64,000 nt of DNA from Actinomadura mexicana (GTDB lineage Bacteria > Actinomycetota > Actinomycetes > Streptosporangiales > Streptosporangiaceae): assembly GCF_900188105.1 (NCBI RefSeq), contig NZ_FZNP01000002.1:248001-312000 (forward strand), written 5' to 3'. Position 1 is the first letter of the stretch, and the number at the start of each line of letters is the position of its first letter. The notes beneath the pieces are model-generated. The model worked only from the letters and a program-made list of their open reading frames with translations, made no database searches and was not told the DNA's origin. The translations under genes were made by a program, and so were the position numbers. Positions 26,539 to 34,680 of this stretch are shown piece by piece.

Positions 26539-27333
26539 TCAGGAGTCGCTGAACGATGTGCGTTCCGTTCTGCCGTTCGCGCTCGGCGCGAGGCGGGAGG
26601 CCTTGGCGACCGAGGGGCGCGGCGCGGTCTCGGCCAGGTAGTCGGGGGCCGGGGCGGTCGGACGCTGCTCGGGTCCGGCCGCCGGAGGGGCCTGGTCGCG
26701 GGGACGGTCCCGCAGCCGCCGCGCCGCCTGCCGGAGGGCGCGCTCACCGACGAGCCGCGTCAGCTCCAGCCCCCAGCAGTCCAGCTTGTCGGCGTCGGTC
26801 AGGTCGTCGCGGCTGCTCAGCTCGGCCGCCAGGCCGCCGAGCCGCTGCGCCTCGGCCAGGTCGAACTCGCGCATGAGGTGGCAGCACAGCTCCGCGAGGG
26901 CCGCGTGGTCGCGTTCGAACGACAGCCCCGCCAGGTCGTCGTGCGACAGCCTGCTGAGCGCGCGCTTGCGTTCCAGCTCGCCGTCGGCGACCCGCAGGAT
27001 GCCGCTGAGGAGGGCGACGGGCCCGGCGCCGGCGCCGCGGCCCTGCGCGGGGGCGAACGACATGCGCAGCACCGCCGCGGAGCCGAGCCCCGCGGCGATC
27101 ACCCGGACGACCACGAGGCTCATCGGGGGCGTGCTCGGGGGCAGTCCGAACGTCCAGCCGGAGGCTGTCACCGCGATCAGCGCGACGGTCGACGCGCTGG
27201 CGTTGACGAAGACGAACAGCAGCCCGCCCGGGGAGAGCAGGGCCGCGACGGGACGGTCGCGGTAGCGCGCGACCAGCTCGGCGAAGCCGATCGCGCCGCC
27301 GATGAGAGCGGCGAGGAGCATCTCGATGGTCAT
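26539..27333 (-). CDS. Hypothetical membrane protein with cytoplasmic helical tail
   Basis: This 264-residue protein has an N-terminal membrane helix (IEMLLAALIGGAIGFAEL), two more hydrophobic segments (LSPGGLLFVFVNASASTVAL and MSLVVVRVIAAGLGSAAVLR), and a long soluble C-terminal part rich in Arg and Pro. No known domain is visible. The ATG at 27333 has AAGGAAGA upstream and lies 8 bp after the preceding small gene, so the two form an operon. Confidence 0.7.
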   Translation of the reverse strand: MTIEMLLAALIGGAIGFAELVARYRDRPVAALLSPGGLLFVFVNASASTVALIAVTASGWTFGLPPSTPPMSLVVVRVIAAGLGSAAVLRMSFAPAQGRGAGAGPVALLSGILRVADGELERKRALSRLSHDDLAGLSFERDHAALAELCCHLMREFDLAEAQRLGGLAAELSSRDDLTDADKLDCWGLELTRLVGERALRQAARRLRDRPRDQAPPAAGPEQRPTAPAPDYLAETAPRPSVAKASRLAPSANGRTERTSFSDS

Positions 27334-27341
27334 GATCTTCC

Positions 27342-27593
27342 TTACGCGCTGCGGGCGGACAGCCGGCCGAACGGTGGCTCCTCGGTCCTGCCGCGCCGGG
27401 ACGGCAGGGCGGCGGGGCGCTGCCGGGCCGCCAGCCCGGCGCGCTCGACCTCCAGGAAGACCAGCAGCCACTCGGCCGGGCCGGAGGCGACCCCGGAGTG
27501 CGTGCGCAGCGCCTTCTCGCGGGCGCCGAGAAAAGCCAGCAGCCACTTGACGGGACCGGACGCCCCGCAGGCGGCTCGAATACGTGAATCCAT
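27342..27593 (-). CDS. Small protein with duplicated SGPxxWLLxFL motif
   Basis: The 83-residue product contains two copies of a short unit: SGPVKWLLAFLGAREKALR and SGPAEWLLVFLEVERAGLA, 25 residues apart, followed by an Arg-rich tail. No family is recognised. It precedes the membrane protein gene by 8 bp. The ATG at 27593 or the one at 27605 could be the start. The repeated Trp-Leu-Leu core suggests a paired helix that binds membrane or a partner (inference). Confidence 0.55.
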   Translation of the reverse strand: MDSRIRAACGASGPVKWLLAFLGAREKALRTHSGVASGPAEWLLVFLEVERAGLAARQRPAALPSRRGRTEEPPFGRLSARSA

Positions 27594-27605
27594 GCGGGAG
27601 ACCAT

Positions 27606-28160
27606 TCCGCAGGCGTGCCTCGAAGTCGACTCCCACGGGGTCAATTTTTCGGCCCAGGCTCGCGGAACGACCATTTCATGTCAGATCGGAAGAGTCCACC
27701 TGACGTCAGGATCTTCGATCCTTTGGCACGGGACCCTCGGATGCTGGGGCGTTCGCGGGGATTCCTTTACCTGAATTTGCCGCAGCCTCCTGGGAGGCCC
27801 GTGAGGGGAGATCCCCATTTATGCGGCGACGCTCGTCCCCGCGCCGCCCGGGTCCGTCCTTGCGACACGCCGGGGCGCCGCCTCCCGGCTGCCAGCCGGG
27901 TGACAATCCGCCCCCTCGCACCTTTCCGAACATGCCTATCGGTCCGTCGTTCCCGGAACCGAACCTGAGGAGGTGGTCGGCTCCAGGAGGACACGCCCAG
28001 GGCGAGCCGGCCGGTGCCGCGGACGCTGGCCGCCGTCGCGGTGCGGCCCGAGCCCGGCGGGGCCGTCCCGGGCCGCCCTGGCGCTGCGCTGGGCGCGGCG
28101 GGGGCTCGCGCTGGTGGAGCTGCCGCTCGTGCGGGAGGAGCGACTGTTCCGCGGTGGGGG
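27606..28160. other. Low-information region with a possible frameshifted remnant
   Basis: No gene is called in these 555 bp. Between about 27985 and 28160 the plus strand shows coding-like composition: RTLAAVAVRPEPGG in one frame and then LRWARRGLALVELPLVREER in another, which could be a frameshifted fragment of a lost gene. The rest shows nothing I recognise. Confidence 0.35.
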
Positions 28161-29753
28161 TCAGGGGGTCCAGACGGGGAGGTGGAGGGCGGAGGGGTGG
28201 GCGGCGTCGCGGAGGATCTCGAAGTGGGTGCGCCGGGATGCGATGGCCTGGCCTGCCGGCTCCGGGGTGCCGTGGTTGCGGGCGAAGCGGGGGAACGCGC
28301 CGCCCGCGAGCATGACGCGCAGGCGGTGGCCGCGGCGGAAGCGGTACGCGGTCGGATGCATCTCGATCTCGGCGCGCACGGTCCCGGTGGACGTGATGCG
28401 CAGGATGCCGTCGGTGACGTTGCGGGATACGCCGCTCCGGTCGACGTCGCAGAGGCGGACGAACAGATCGCCCTGCCCGGTGCTGGTGCGCACGTGGATC
28501 GTCGCCGAGACGGGCCCGATCACGTCCAGGTCCTCGGGCAGCGGCGCGCCGGTGAGGACGACCACGTCGCCCCGGCGTTCGAGCGGGGCGTTGTCGCGCT
28601 GCTTTCCCTTGCCCGGTGACAGGAGCGGGCCGCCGACGTTCGGGGTCGGGTCGAAGGGGTCGTAGGTGAACGTGGCAGGGTCCGCGTCCGGCTCGTCCCA
28701 GACGAGGCCGTGGGACAGGTAGAGCGGCGTGGGCTTGGTCTCGGGCGGGGGCCACTGGTCGAAATCCAGCCAGGTGTCGGCCTGTTGCAGGTGCAGCCTT
28801 ACCGGCGCCCTGCGGAGTTGGGCTTCGTCACCGTTCAGGTGGGCGTTCAGCCAGGAGACCTGGTCGTGGAGCGTCGCGCGGAGGGCTTTGGCGTCGTGTC
28901 CCCAGGGGCCGATGGTGATGCGGACCTGGCGTCCCTCCGCGCGCAGGGCGGCGAAGTCCCTGAGCTGGCCGCGCAGGAAGAGGTCCCACCAGCCCGTGAC
29001 CATCGTGGTGGGCGTGGTGGTCGCGGGGACGGCGGCGCTGTGGTCGGTGGCCTTCCAGAAGTCGTCGCCAGGCTCGGCGTGGGCCGCGACCTCGCGCAGG
29101 AACGATTCGGGACGTCCGATGGCTGCGAGGTCGGCCTCGCCTACCGGCAGGTGCCGCATCGCTCGCCGGACGCGCCTGTTGTGGAACGGTCGCCTTCTCT
29201 CCTCCCGCGTTCCCATCAAGGACGACCAGACGAGCGTGTTGTGCAGGGCGAGTGCACCACCGGGGTAGAACGAGCTGGCGAACTCGGACGCGGTGATGCC
29301 CAGCCCCATCGCGGCCAGGGGCGGGTCCGCGTAGGGCGCGACGGCCCACTCGGTGAACCCGAGGTAGCTGGCGCCGACCATCGCGACCCTGCCGTCGCAC
29401 CAGGGCTGCGCGCGGAGCCACTTGAGCGTGGCCAGGCCGTCGTCCTTCTCGTCGTGGAAGGCGTGGAACTCGCCGCCCGACCCGAAGACGCCGCGCACGT
29501 TCTGCACGACGACCTGGAACCCGCGCCGGGTCAGGACGCCGGCGAACAGCCGGACGACGGCCTGCCGTTTGCCGTACGGGGTGCGCATCAGCACGACGGG
29601 CAGCGGCCCCGCACCGCGCGGCCGGTACAGGTCGGCGACGAGCGCGACCCCGTCCGGCATGGGCACCCGCAGGTCCCGCGCCGACTCGGCATGCGGGGAC
29701 GGCGGCTCGGGGAGGCCGAGGAGGCGGTCGACGAGTCGTCCCGAAGCGGTCAT
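28161..29753 (-). CDS. CocE/NonD family hydrolase (X-Pro dipeptidyl-peptidase-like)
   Basis: This 530-residue serine hydrolase has an alpha/beta core with the nucleophile motif VAMVGASYLG, an Asp/His-bearing segment near GPWGHDAK, and a C-terminal jelly-roll (ISATIHV-like region through RRGHRLRVMLAGG), the full CocE architecture. Family members cleave acyl esters or Xaa-Pro peptides; substrate here is unknown. No signal peptide is seen. The ATG at 29753 is preceded by GAAGGGG; a longer in-frame start reaches 29861 without support. Confidence 0.9.
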   Translation of the reverse strand: MTASGRLVDRLLGLPEPPSPHAESARDLRVPMPDGVALVADLYRPRGAGPLPVVLMRTPYGKRQAVVRLFAGVLTRRGFQVVVQNVRGVFGSGGEFHAFHDEKDDGLATLKWLRAQPWCDGRVAMVGASYLGFTEWAVAPYADPPLAAMGLGITASEFASSFYPGGALALHNTLVWSSLMGTREERRRPFHNRRVRRAMRHLPVGEADLAAIGRPESFLREVAAHAEPGDDFWKATDHSAAVPATTTPTTMVTGWWDLFLRGQLRDFAALRAEGRQVRITIGPWGHDAKALRATLHDQVSWLNAHLNGDEAQLRRAPVRLHLQQADTWLDFDQWPPPETKPTPLYLSHGLVWDEPDADPATFTYDPFDPTPNVGGPLLSPGKGKQRDNAPLERRGDVVVLTGAPLPEDLDVIGPVSATIHVRTSTGQGDLFVRLCDVDRSGVSRNVTDGILRITSTGTVRAEIEMHPTAYRFRRGHRLRVMLAGGAFPRFARNHGTPEPAGQAIASRRTHFEILRDAAHPSALHLPVWTP

Positions 29754-29898
29754 CGAACGCCCCTTCCGTTCCCGTTGGTTCCTGACGTGCCGGCTGTCGG
29801 CGATGTGCCCGAGGGGTCCCGGTGGCCTAGCTTGCAAGAATGATCGCAGTGCTCGACGCACCGTCCAACCTGGGGCTCCGCCCGGCCCGCCGTTCGGG

Positions 29899-31014
29899 TC
29901 AGGCTGCCGTCAGGCGTTCGTACTCGTAGAGGACGCTGGCGAACTCGCCTGTCGGCACCTCGCAGGTGTGGCCGGGCAGCCACAGGTGTTCCAGGCGGAC
30001 GGTCTGGACGTCCATGTGGATGTGGCAGGCGTTGCCCGTGTGCTCCCAGCCGGGTCGCGCCGCCCGGACGACCTCCAGGTGGTGGCGGTGGCTCTGGATG
30101 TCGTGGAGCAGGAACGCCGTGAGGACGTGCCGCGGCCCGTACACCGAAGGCGTGAACGCGCCGGCGCTGGACGCCGCGGTCGCCAGGTCGACACCGGAAT
30201 CGGCGAGTTCGGGGAAGAACACCTTGACGCGCCGGACGACGCCGCCGATCTCGATGGGCCGGCAGGGGAGCCGCAGAACGGCCTCCGGGTCGACGTAGCC
30301 GTGCACCGGCACCCCGGCGACGACGCCCGACCACGCCCCTGGGACGCCGTTGAGGAAGCGTGCCTCGGTCAGGGCGTTTCCCAGTTCGCCCATGATGCGT
30401 TCCGGGTCGACGCCCTTCGGCATGAAGGTCTTGGTGCCGCTGCATAGGCGCTTCCCCGATTCGTCCAGGACGGCGAGGTCGGCCCAGCAGGCGCCCGAGC
30501 CGGTCTCCATGACGCCGTGCGGAAGGCAGGCGTCGGGGTGCGGGGTCAGACCGGCCAGGTCCTCCAGCACGGCGCGCGGGGTCTGGACGAGTCCCCATCC
30601 CTGCGTCCGCTGGGAGACGGAACCGAGGGCGAGGGAGGCGGCCATGGGCTCTCCGTTGCCCGGCCTGCCGAGGTCGCGTTCCAGGCTGCGGCGGCTCTTG
30701 AGGGCGCCGACCTGGTGGAGGTACTCGTCCAGGCACCGCCGCAGGACGGCCGGTTCCAGGTCGCAGGACGCCCAGCCTGCGACGTCGCGCACGTGCACGG
30801 TCGTGCCGTCGAAGTCGAGGCGGTGGTAGCGGTACTGCTCCTGCCAGGGGCGGGCCGCGCCGTCGCTCAGCCGCCCCTGGGCGCGCGCTATGGCGGAGAC
30901 GTCCTCGCCCAGGTCATTGATGAGAAAGTCGCGCAGCGGGGCGTGCAGGGGGTCGGTCTCCACCGCCACCCGCACCCCGTCGCTGCGGAACCGCACCGGA
31001 AGCGATATCGCCAT
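29899..31014 (-). CDS. Uncharacterised 371-residue protein
   Basis: I do not recognise this gene. The product is soluble, without signal peptide or membrane helix. Notable segments are WQEQYRYHRLDFDGTTVHVR near the N-terminus, an LNGVPGAWSGVVAGVPVHGY segment in the middle, and a His-rich C-terminal part (LLHDIQSHRHHLEVV, then GNACHIHMDVQTVRLEHLW) whose spaced His residues could hold a metal. It stands alone between the CocE gene and the DJ-1 gene, both on the same strand. Confidence 0.75.
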   Translation of the reverse strand: MAISLPVRFRSDGVRVAVETDPLHAPLRDFLINDLGEDVSAIARAQGRLSDGAARPWQEQYRYHRLDFDGTTVHVRDVAGWASCDLEPAVLRRCLDEYLHQVGALKSRRSLERDLGRPGNGEPMAASLALGSVSQRTQGWGLVQTPRAVLEDLAGLTPHPDACLPHGVMETGSGACWADLAVLDESGKRLCSGTKTFMPKGVDPERIMGELGNALTEARFLNGVPGAWSGVVAGVPVHGYVDPEAVLRLPCRPIEIGGVVRRVKVFFPELADSGVDLATAASSAGAFTPSVYGPRHVLTAFLLHDIQSHRHHLEVVRAARPGWEHTGNACHIHMDVQTVRLEHLWLPGHTCEVPTGEFASVLYEYERLTAA

Positions 31015-31089
31015 TCGGGTGATTATGCCGATAAGCGAAGATCATCACTGGTATGGCTGAATGTTCGTTCCGATCGGGCGGGCTTTCGC

Positions 31090-31150
31090 CCGTCTCCGCG
31101 CCAGCCGTCTCCGCGCCAGCCGTCTACGAGTCCGGCGTCTACGAGTCCGG
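31090..31150. repeat. Two adjacent 15-bp tandem duplications
   Basis: CCGTCTCCGCGCCAG occurs twice (31090, 31105), followed by CGTCTACGAGTCCGG twice (31121, 31136). The second pair duplicates the last codons and the stop of the DJ-1 gene. Confidence 0.85.
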
Positions 31151-31750
31151 CGTCCAGTCGTCCGCCATGTACGGGGGCGCGGGCTCGTACTGGATGTAGT
31201 GGCGCACCTTGCGCGCGTGGTCGCGGCCGTGGATGCGTCCGACCAGCCAGAGGGCCATGTCGATTCCGGCCGATACGCCTTGGCTCGTGGCGAGGTTGCC
31301 GTCGACGACGTAGCGTGCGTCCCGGACGACCGTCACGTCCCCCAGAGCTTCCAGGGCGTCCTCGAAGGCCCAGTGGGTCGCCACCCTGCGCCCCTTGGCC
31401 GGGCCTGCTGCGTGCAGCAGGAACGACCCGGTGCACACGCTCGTCACCCAATCGGCCTGTTCGGCGACCTTCGCTATCCAGCCGGTGACGGACGGGTTGT
31501 TCGGTTGCGTCTCCCTAGCGCCGCGCCCGCCGGGCACCAGGAGAACGTCCAGCTTCGGGTGGCCGTCCAAGGTGTGGTCGGGCACCACCCTCATGCCCTT
31601 GTTGCAGCGGACCGGCTCCGTCCCTTCGGCGACCAGCACCGCCTTGTCGCCTTGGTCGCGCACCATGGCCGATGCCGTGAACACCTCCCACGGCCCTACG
31701 AAGTCCAGTTCCTCGGCTTCCTCGAACACCAGCAGCCCATACGTCGTCAT
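31139..31750 (-). CDS. DJ-1/PfpI family protein (isonitrile hydratase-like)
   Basis: This 203-residue protein has the DJ-1 fold with the nucleophile Cys in TSVCTGSFLLHAAG, the acidic elbow near FEEAEELDFVGPWEV and the VPGGRGARE loop. This subgroup includes isonitrile hydratase-type enzymes and the sensor half of GlxA regulators; no helix-turn-helix follows. The ATG at 31750 is preferred; a GTG at 31756 is also possible. A 17-bp tandem repeat spans the start, and the end is duplicated. A truncated paralogue lies directly upstream. Confidence 0.85.
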   Translation of the reverse strand: MTTYGLLVFEEAEELDFVGPWEVFTASAMVRDQGDKAVLVAEGTEPVRCNKGMRVVPDHTLDGHPKLDVLLVPGGRGARETQPNNPSVTGWIAKVAEQADWVTSVCTGSFLLHAAGPAKGRRVATHWAFEDALEALGDVTVVRDARYVVDGNLATSQGVSAGIDMALWLVGRIHGRDHARKVRHYIQYEPAPPYMADDWTPDS

Positions 31751-31781
31751 CTGCACTCACACCTCATCTGTACTCACACCT
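31748..31781. repeat. 17-bp tandem duplication at the DJ-1/GlxA junction
   Basis: CATCTGCACTCACACCT is followed directly by CATCTGTACTCACACCT. The copies cover the start of the DJ-1 gene and the stop of the truncated GlxA-like gene. Confidence 0.85.
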
Positions 31782-32163
31782 GGAGCTGCTCCTCCCGGCC
31801 CCAGTGCGTGGTGACGCGCCGTCCCTCCAGGACCCCGGCCTCGGCGAGCAGCAGCGCGCCGCTGCACACCGACGCGACCCGCCGCGCCGTCCGCGCGGTG
31901 CGCGCGACCCAGCCGACGAGCGCCGCATCGCCCCGTGCCTCGTCGACCCCGGCACCGCCCGCCACGACCAGCGTGTCGATGCTCTCGGGCGCGAGGTCCG
32001 GGCCGGAGGGCGCGTGGACGCGGAGCCCGCCGGACGCCGTCACCGGCCCGGCCCGGCGGCCGACGACCAGGCACTCGTACCGCCCGGTGGCCTCGAACAC
32101 CTCGTGCGGGCCGGTCAGGTCCAGGATCTGGAAGCCGTCATAGATCACGAACGCGACGCGCAT
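31774..32163 (-). pseudogene. Truncated GlxA-like DJ-1/AraC regulator
   Basis: The 129-residue reading starts like GlxA-type regulators (VAFVIYDGFQILDLTGPHEV) and continues through the Cys elbow ASVCSGALLLAEAG to GRRVTTHWGREEQLQV, where it stops. Full-length relatives continue for about 190 residues, with the second half of the sensor and two AraC helix-turn-helices. Here the chain ends within the tandem repeat that joins it to the next DJ-1 gene, consistent with a deletion. It could still make a short protein but cannot bind DNA. Confidence 0.7.
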
Positions 32164-32216
32164 GCCTCCAGGCTGTCACCGGGTCCGCATGGCGTCCACG
32201 ACGGGCACCCCACACA

Positions 32217-33554
32217 TCACGCCACCTTCTCGCAGACCTCGTCGCTCGCCCGGCTCTCGCCGCGCTGCACCGGGACGCCGCCGGACGTCCGGACGCGTGT
32301 GAAGCCCGTCCCGATGACCAGGTCGACGACGCCAGGGGCCGTCCTGGCGCGCGGCGCGACCCGTGCGCCCGGCAGGAGGCCCGCGAGCGCCCTCGCCTGC
32401 GCTTCCGCGCCCCTCCCGTAGCGGACGACGGTGGCCTGCGAGCGGGAGCCGAGGTTGCCGACTCCGGTGACCTGCCAGCCGGCGTCCGTGAGCTGCGCCG
32501 CCACCTGGGCGGCGCGGCCCTCGGTCCCGGAGGCGTTGAAGACCCGCACCCTCCCCGGCCGCGCGCCCGGGGCCTTCGCAGGGGCCGGCGCCACCACGTC
32601 CTTGCGGAGCGCGTCGAAGAACTCGTCCGCGGCGGGCCGGGAGAGCGCCACCCGGTTGCGGTTCGGCGGGTACGGCCCGGACGGCACGGTGACGAAGCGC
32701 AGCTTCCCCGCGTCCAGATCGCGCATGCCCTGCGCGATCTTCAGCATCTCCGCGACGGTCAGCCCCTTGTCGGTCGTGAGCGACTCGGCCGTGGCTCTGA
32801 GCAGCGCGTTCAGGCGCCCCGGATCGGTGAGGACGCCCGCGCTCATCGCCTCCTTGGCGAGCGCGCCGAAGAAGTGCTGCTGCCGCCGGATGCGCTCGGT
32901 GTCGCTGCCGTTCCCGAAGCCCTTGCGGCTGCGGACGTAGGCCAGGGCGTCCTCGCCTTCCAGCCGGTGGCCGCCCTTGGTGAGGGTCAGCCCGGAATTT
33001 TCGTCGTGGACGTCGGCCGTCACGCACACGGGCACGCCGCCGACCGCCGTCGCGATCCGCTTGAAGCCCACGAAGTCCACCTGCACGAAATGGTCGATGC
33101 GGATCTTCGTGAGCTGCTCGACGGTGTGGACCGTGCAGGTGGGGCCCGCATGGGCGATCGCCTCGTTCAGCATGGCGGTGCCGCTGCCCGGCGCCTTCGT
33201 CCCGTCCCCGCGGGTGCAGGCCGGAATGGGCACCATCAGGTCGCGGGGAAAGCTGACGGCGATCGCCTGGCCGCCGCCCGGCGACAGGTGCAGCAGCACC
33301 ATCGTGTCGGACGCGGGCGGCTTTCCCCGCAGGCCCCGCCCGTACCGGGCGTTGGCGCCCTCGCGCGTGTCCGATCCGAGCACGAAGATGTTGATCGCGC
33401 CGTTGAGCTTCCTGGGCCGGTTCCCGCCGATCATCCGGTCGGCGTCCTCGTGCTGGACGGCGTTCTGCAGCCGCCAGTAGTACCCGTACGCGGACAGGCC
33501 GCCCGCCACCATCATCGCGGCCGCCGCGACGGCGACCCAAGCAAGCAGCTTCAT
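32217..33554 (-). CDS. LytR-CpsA-Psr family protein with LytR_C domain
   Basis: This membrane-anchored enzyme transfers undecaprenyl-linked polymers such as teichoic-like or arabinogalactan-type glycans to peptidoglycan. The 445-residue product has an N-terminal helix (about 4-24), the LCP core with NIFVLGSDTREG, PPASDTMVLLHL, VSFPRDLMV and the RSRKGFGNGSDTERIRRQQ segment, and a C-terminal LytR_C domain (VRVFNASGTEGRAAQVAAQL). I chose ATG 33554, preceded by GGGAGG. It is divergent from a promoter leading to a small basic protein. Confidence 0.92.
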   Translation of the reverse strand: MKLLAWVAVAAAAMMVAGGLSAYGYYWRLQNAVQHEDADRMIGGNRPRKLNGAINIFVLGSDTREGANARYGRGLRGKPPASDTMVLLHLSPGGGQAIAVSFPRDLMVPIPACTRGDGTKAPGSGTAMLNEAIAHAGPTCTVHTVEQLTKIRIDHFVQVDFVGFKRIATAVGGVPVCVTADVHDENSGLTLTKGGHRLEGEDALAYVRSRKGFGNGSDTERIRRQQHFFGALAKEAMSAGVLTDPGRLNALLRATAESLTTDKGLTVAEMLKIAQGMRDLDAGKLRFVTVPSGPYPPNRNRVALSRPAADEFFDALRKDVVAPAPAKAPGARPGRVRVFNASGTEGRAAQVAAQLTDAGWQVTGVGNLGSRSQATVVRYGRGAEAQARALAGLLPGARVAPRARTAPGVVDLVIGTGFTRVRTSGGVPVQRGESRASDEVCEKVA

Positions 33555-33618
33555 GGAGCCTCCCGGCATGTATCGCCGTTTCCCCGCCTTCGGGTTCACG
33601 ACCGGCGGGAATTGACGG

Positions 33619-33650
33619 TTGACACGCCGCCCGGACCTATGGCTAACTAT
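33619..33650 (+). promoter_or_regulatory. Predicted promoter followed by a long leader
   Basis: TTGACA at 33619-33624 and CTAACT/TAACTA at 33643-33649 form a near-consensus promoter with 18-19 bp spacing. Just after it, ATGAAGCTTTGA at 33656 is a three-codon open frame (MKL). The next gene starts about 190 bp on, so the leader is long. Confidence 0.45.
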
Positions 33651-33842
33651 TCTCCATGAAGCTTTGATCTTTCTGCGGTTGAGCCGCCCCCGGTACTGCC
33701 GCGGGCCCGCTCCCGTCCTCCTCCCACGGCGCTCCTCCTTCGCACGGGCACACCGGTGTCCTGCGGCGATGCGGCGCGCCCTTCCCCATCTCCCCGCGGC
33801 CTTCCACGGCCGAATTCAGACGTGCCCGGAGGCGATCTCTTC

Positions 33843-34010
33843 ATGCGTGCAATGAACCATGAAACCAACCCCGCAATGAACGCCGACCCCTTCGCCAAAT
33901 CCAGAAAGAAGGGCAAGCGGAAGAACTCCGACTTCCGGTCGGCCAATCTCGCGAACAACCGCCGCAACGCCCGGCAGATGCCGACCCGGCAACTCAACCG
34001 GGGCCGCTGA
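33843..34010 (+). CDS. Small basic hypothetical protein
   Basis: The 55-residue product is very basic: DPFAKSRKKGKRKNSDFRSA, then NLANNRRNARQMPTRQLNRG. Codon choice is less GC-biased than in neighbours. GGAGG stands 12 bases before the ATG at 33843. No family is recognised; charge suggests binding to nucleic acid or ribosome, or a precursor peptide. It overlaps the convergent ATPase gene by 17 bp. Confidence 0.55.
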   Translation: MRAMNHETNPAMNADPFAKSRKKGKRKNSDFRSANLANNRRNARQMPTRQLNRGR

Positions 34011-34479
34011 CCGGCGCTCCACCGACCCGGCCCCGGGCGCCGCGCCGCGTCGCGGTGCCCGGGGCCGGCGGCAGCGCCGGGGCCGGGAACTCCGCCCACA
34101 CCACCGTCCGGGCGCCGTCCGTCCGGAACCCCCACCGCGACGCGAGCGCCTCCACGATCCGCATCCCGCGTCCCGACTCGGCGCCCGTTCCCTCCCCCGC
34201 GTGCTCGTCCTCGGCGGGCCCGCCTTTCACGTGCGGGCGCCCGCCCGCCGCCCCCTCGTCGGCGACCTCAAGCGTGTACCCCCCGTCCCCGGCCAGGACG
34301 GCGACCCTCACCACCCCGCCCTCCAGCCCGGACGCCGTGTGCGCGATCGCGTTCGCGACCGTCTCGCTCACCACCAGGACCATGTCGTCCAGGGTGGGAT
34401 GACCGGCCGCCACGCTCCGGACGAAGCCGCGCGCGCAGCCGACCGACCGCCGCACGCCCGGCAACGTGATCTCGCCCAT
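33994..34479 (-). CDS. Anti-sigma-type ATP-binding protein (HATPase_c_2)
   Basis: This 161-residue protein is a single GHKL ATPase domain like RsbW/SpoIIAB-type regulators in streptomycetes: VLVVSETVANAIAHTAS (N box), LEVADEGAAGG (G1), GRGMRIVEALASRWG (G2). Such proteins bind sigma or anti-anti-sigma factors, but none is encoded beside it. The ATG at 34479 is the best start; GTG codons slightly upstream are possible. It reads away from the histidine kinase gene at 34681. Confidence 0.87.
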   Translation of the reverse strand: MGEITLPGVRRSVGCARGFVRSVAAGHPTLDDMVLVVSETVANAIAHTASGLEGGVVRVAVLAGDGGYTLEVADEGAAGGRPHVKGGPAEDEHAGEGTGAESGRGMRIVEALASRWGFRTDGARTVVWAEFPAPALPPAPGTATRRGARGRVGGAPVSGPG

Positions 34480-34680
34480 CACCACACGGTCCCGCGTCCC
34501 GACCACAGCACCGCCTCCCCGTCCCGGCCGCCCTCACGTCCGGAAGACGGCCCGTCACCCTCGATATACGGATCGCGGGCCTTGTCCTGTTCACGGCACC
34601 CGATCCGGTGCCGCACGCGCCGCGAGCATCTCACGCTGAGTGACTTAGGGTGACGGTGTGTATGGTTCCGGGAGTCCACG

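Noticed and set aside
27683..27694. AGATCGGAAGAG, identical to the start of a common sequencing adapter
   Set aside because: Only 12 bases match and the following bases diverge from the adapter, while surrounding sequence continues normally. Chance occurrence in 64 kb is low but not negligible; read evidence would be needed to call contamination.
28161..29753. CocE-family protein as cocaine esterase
   Set aside because: The fold is shared by many acyl and X-Pro hydrolases; nothing in the sequence or context supports that specific substrate.
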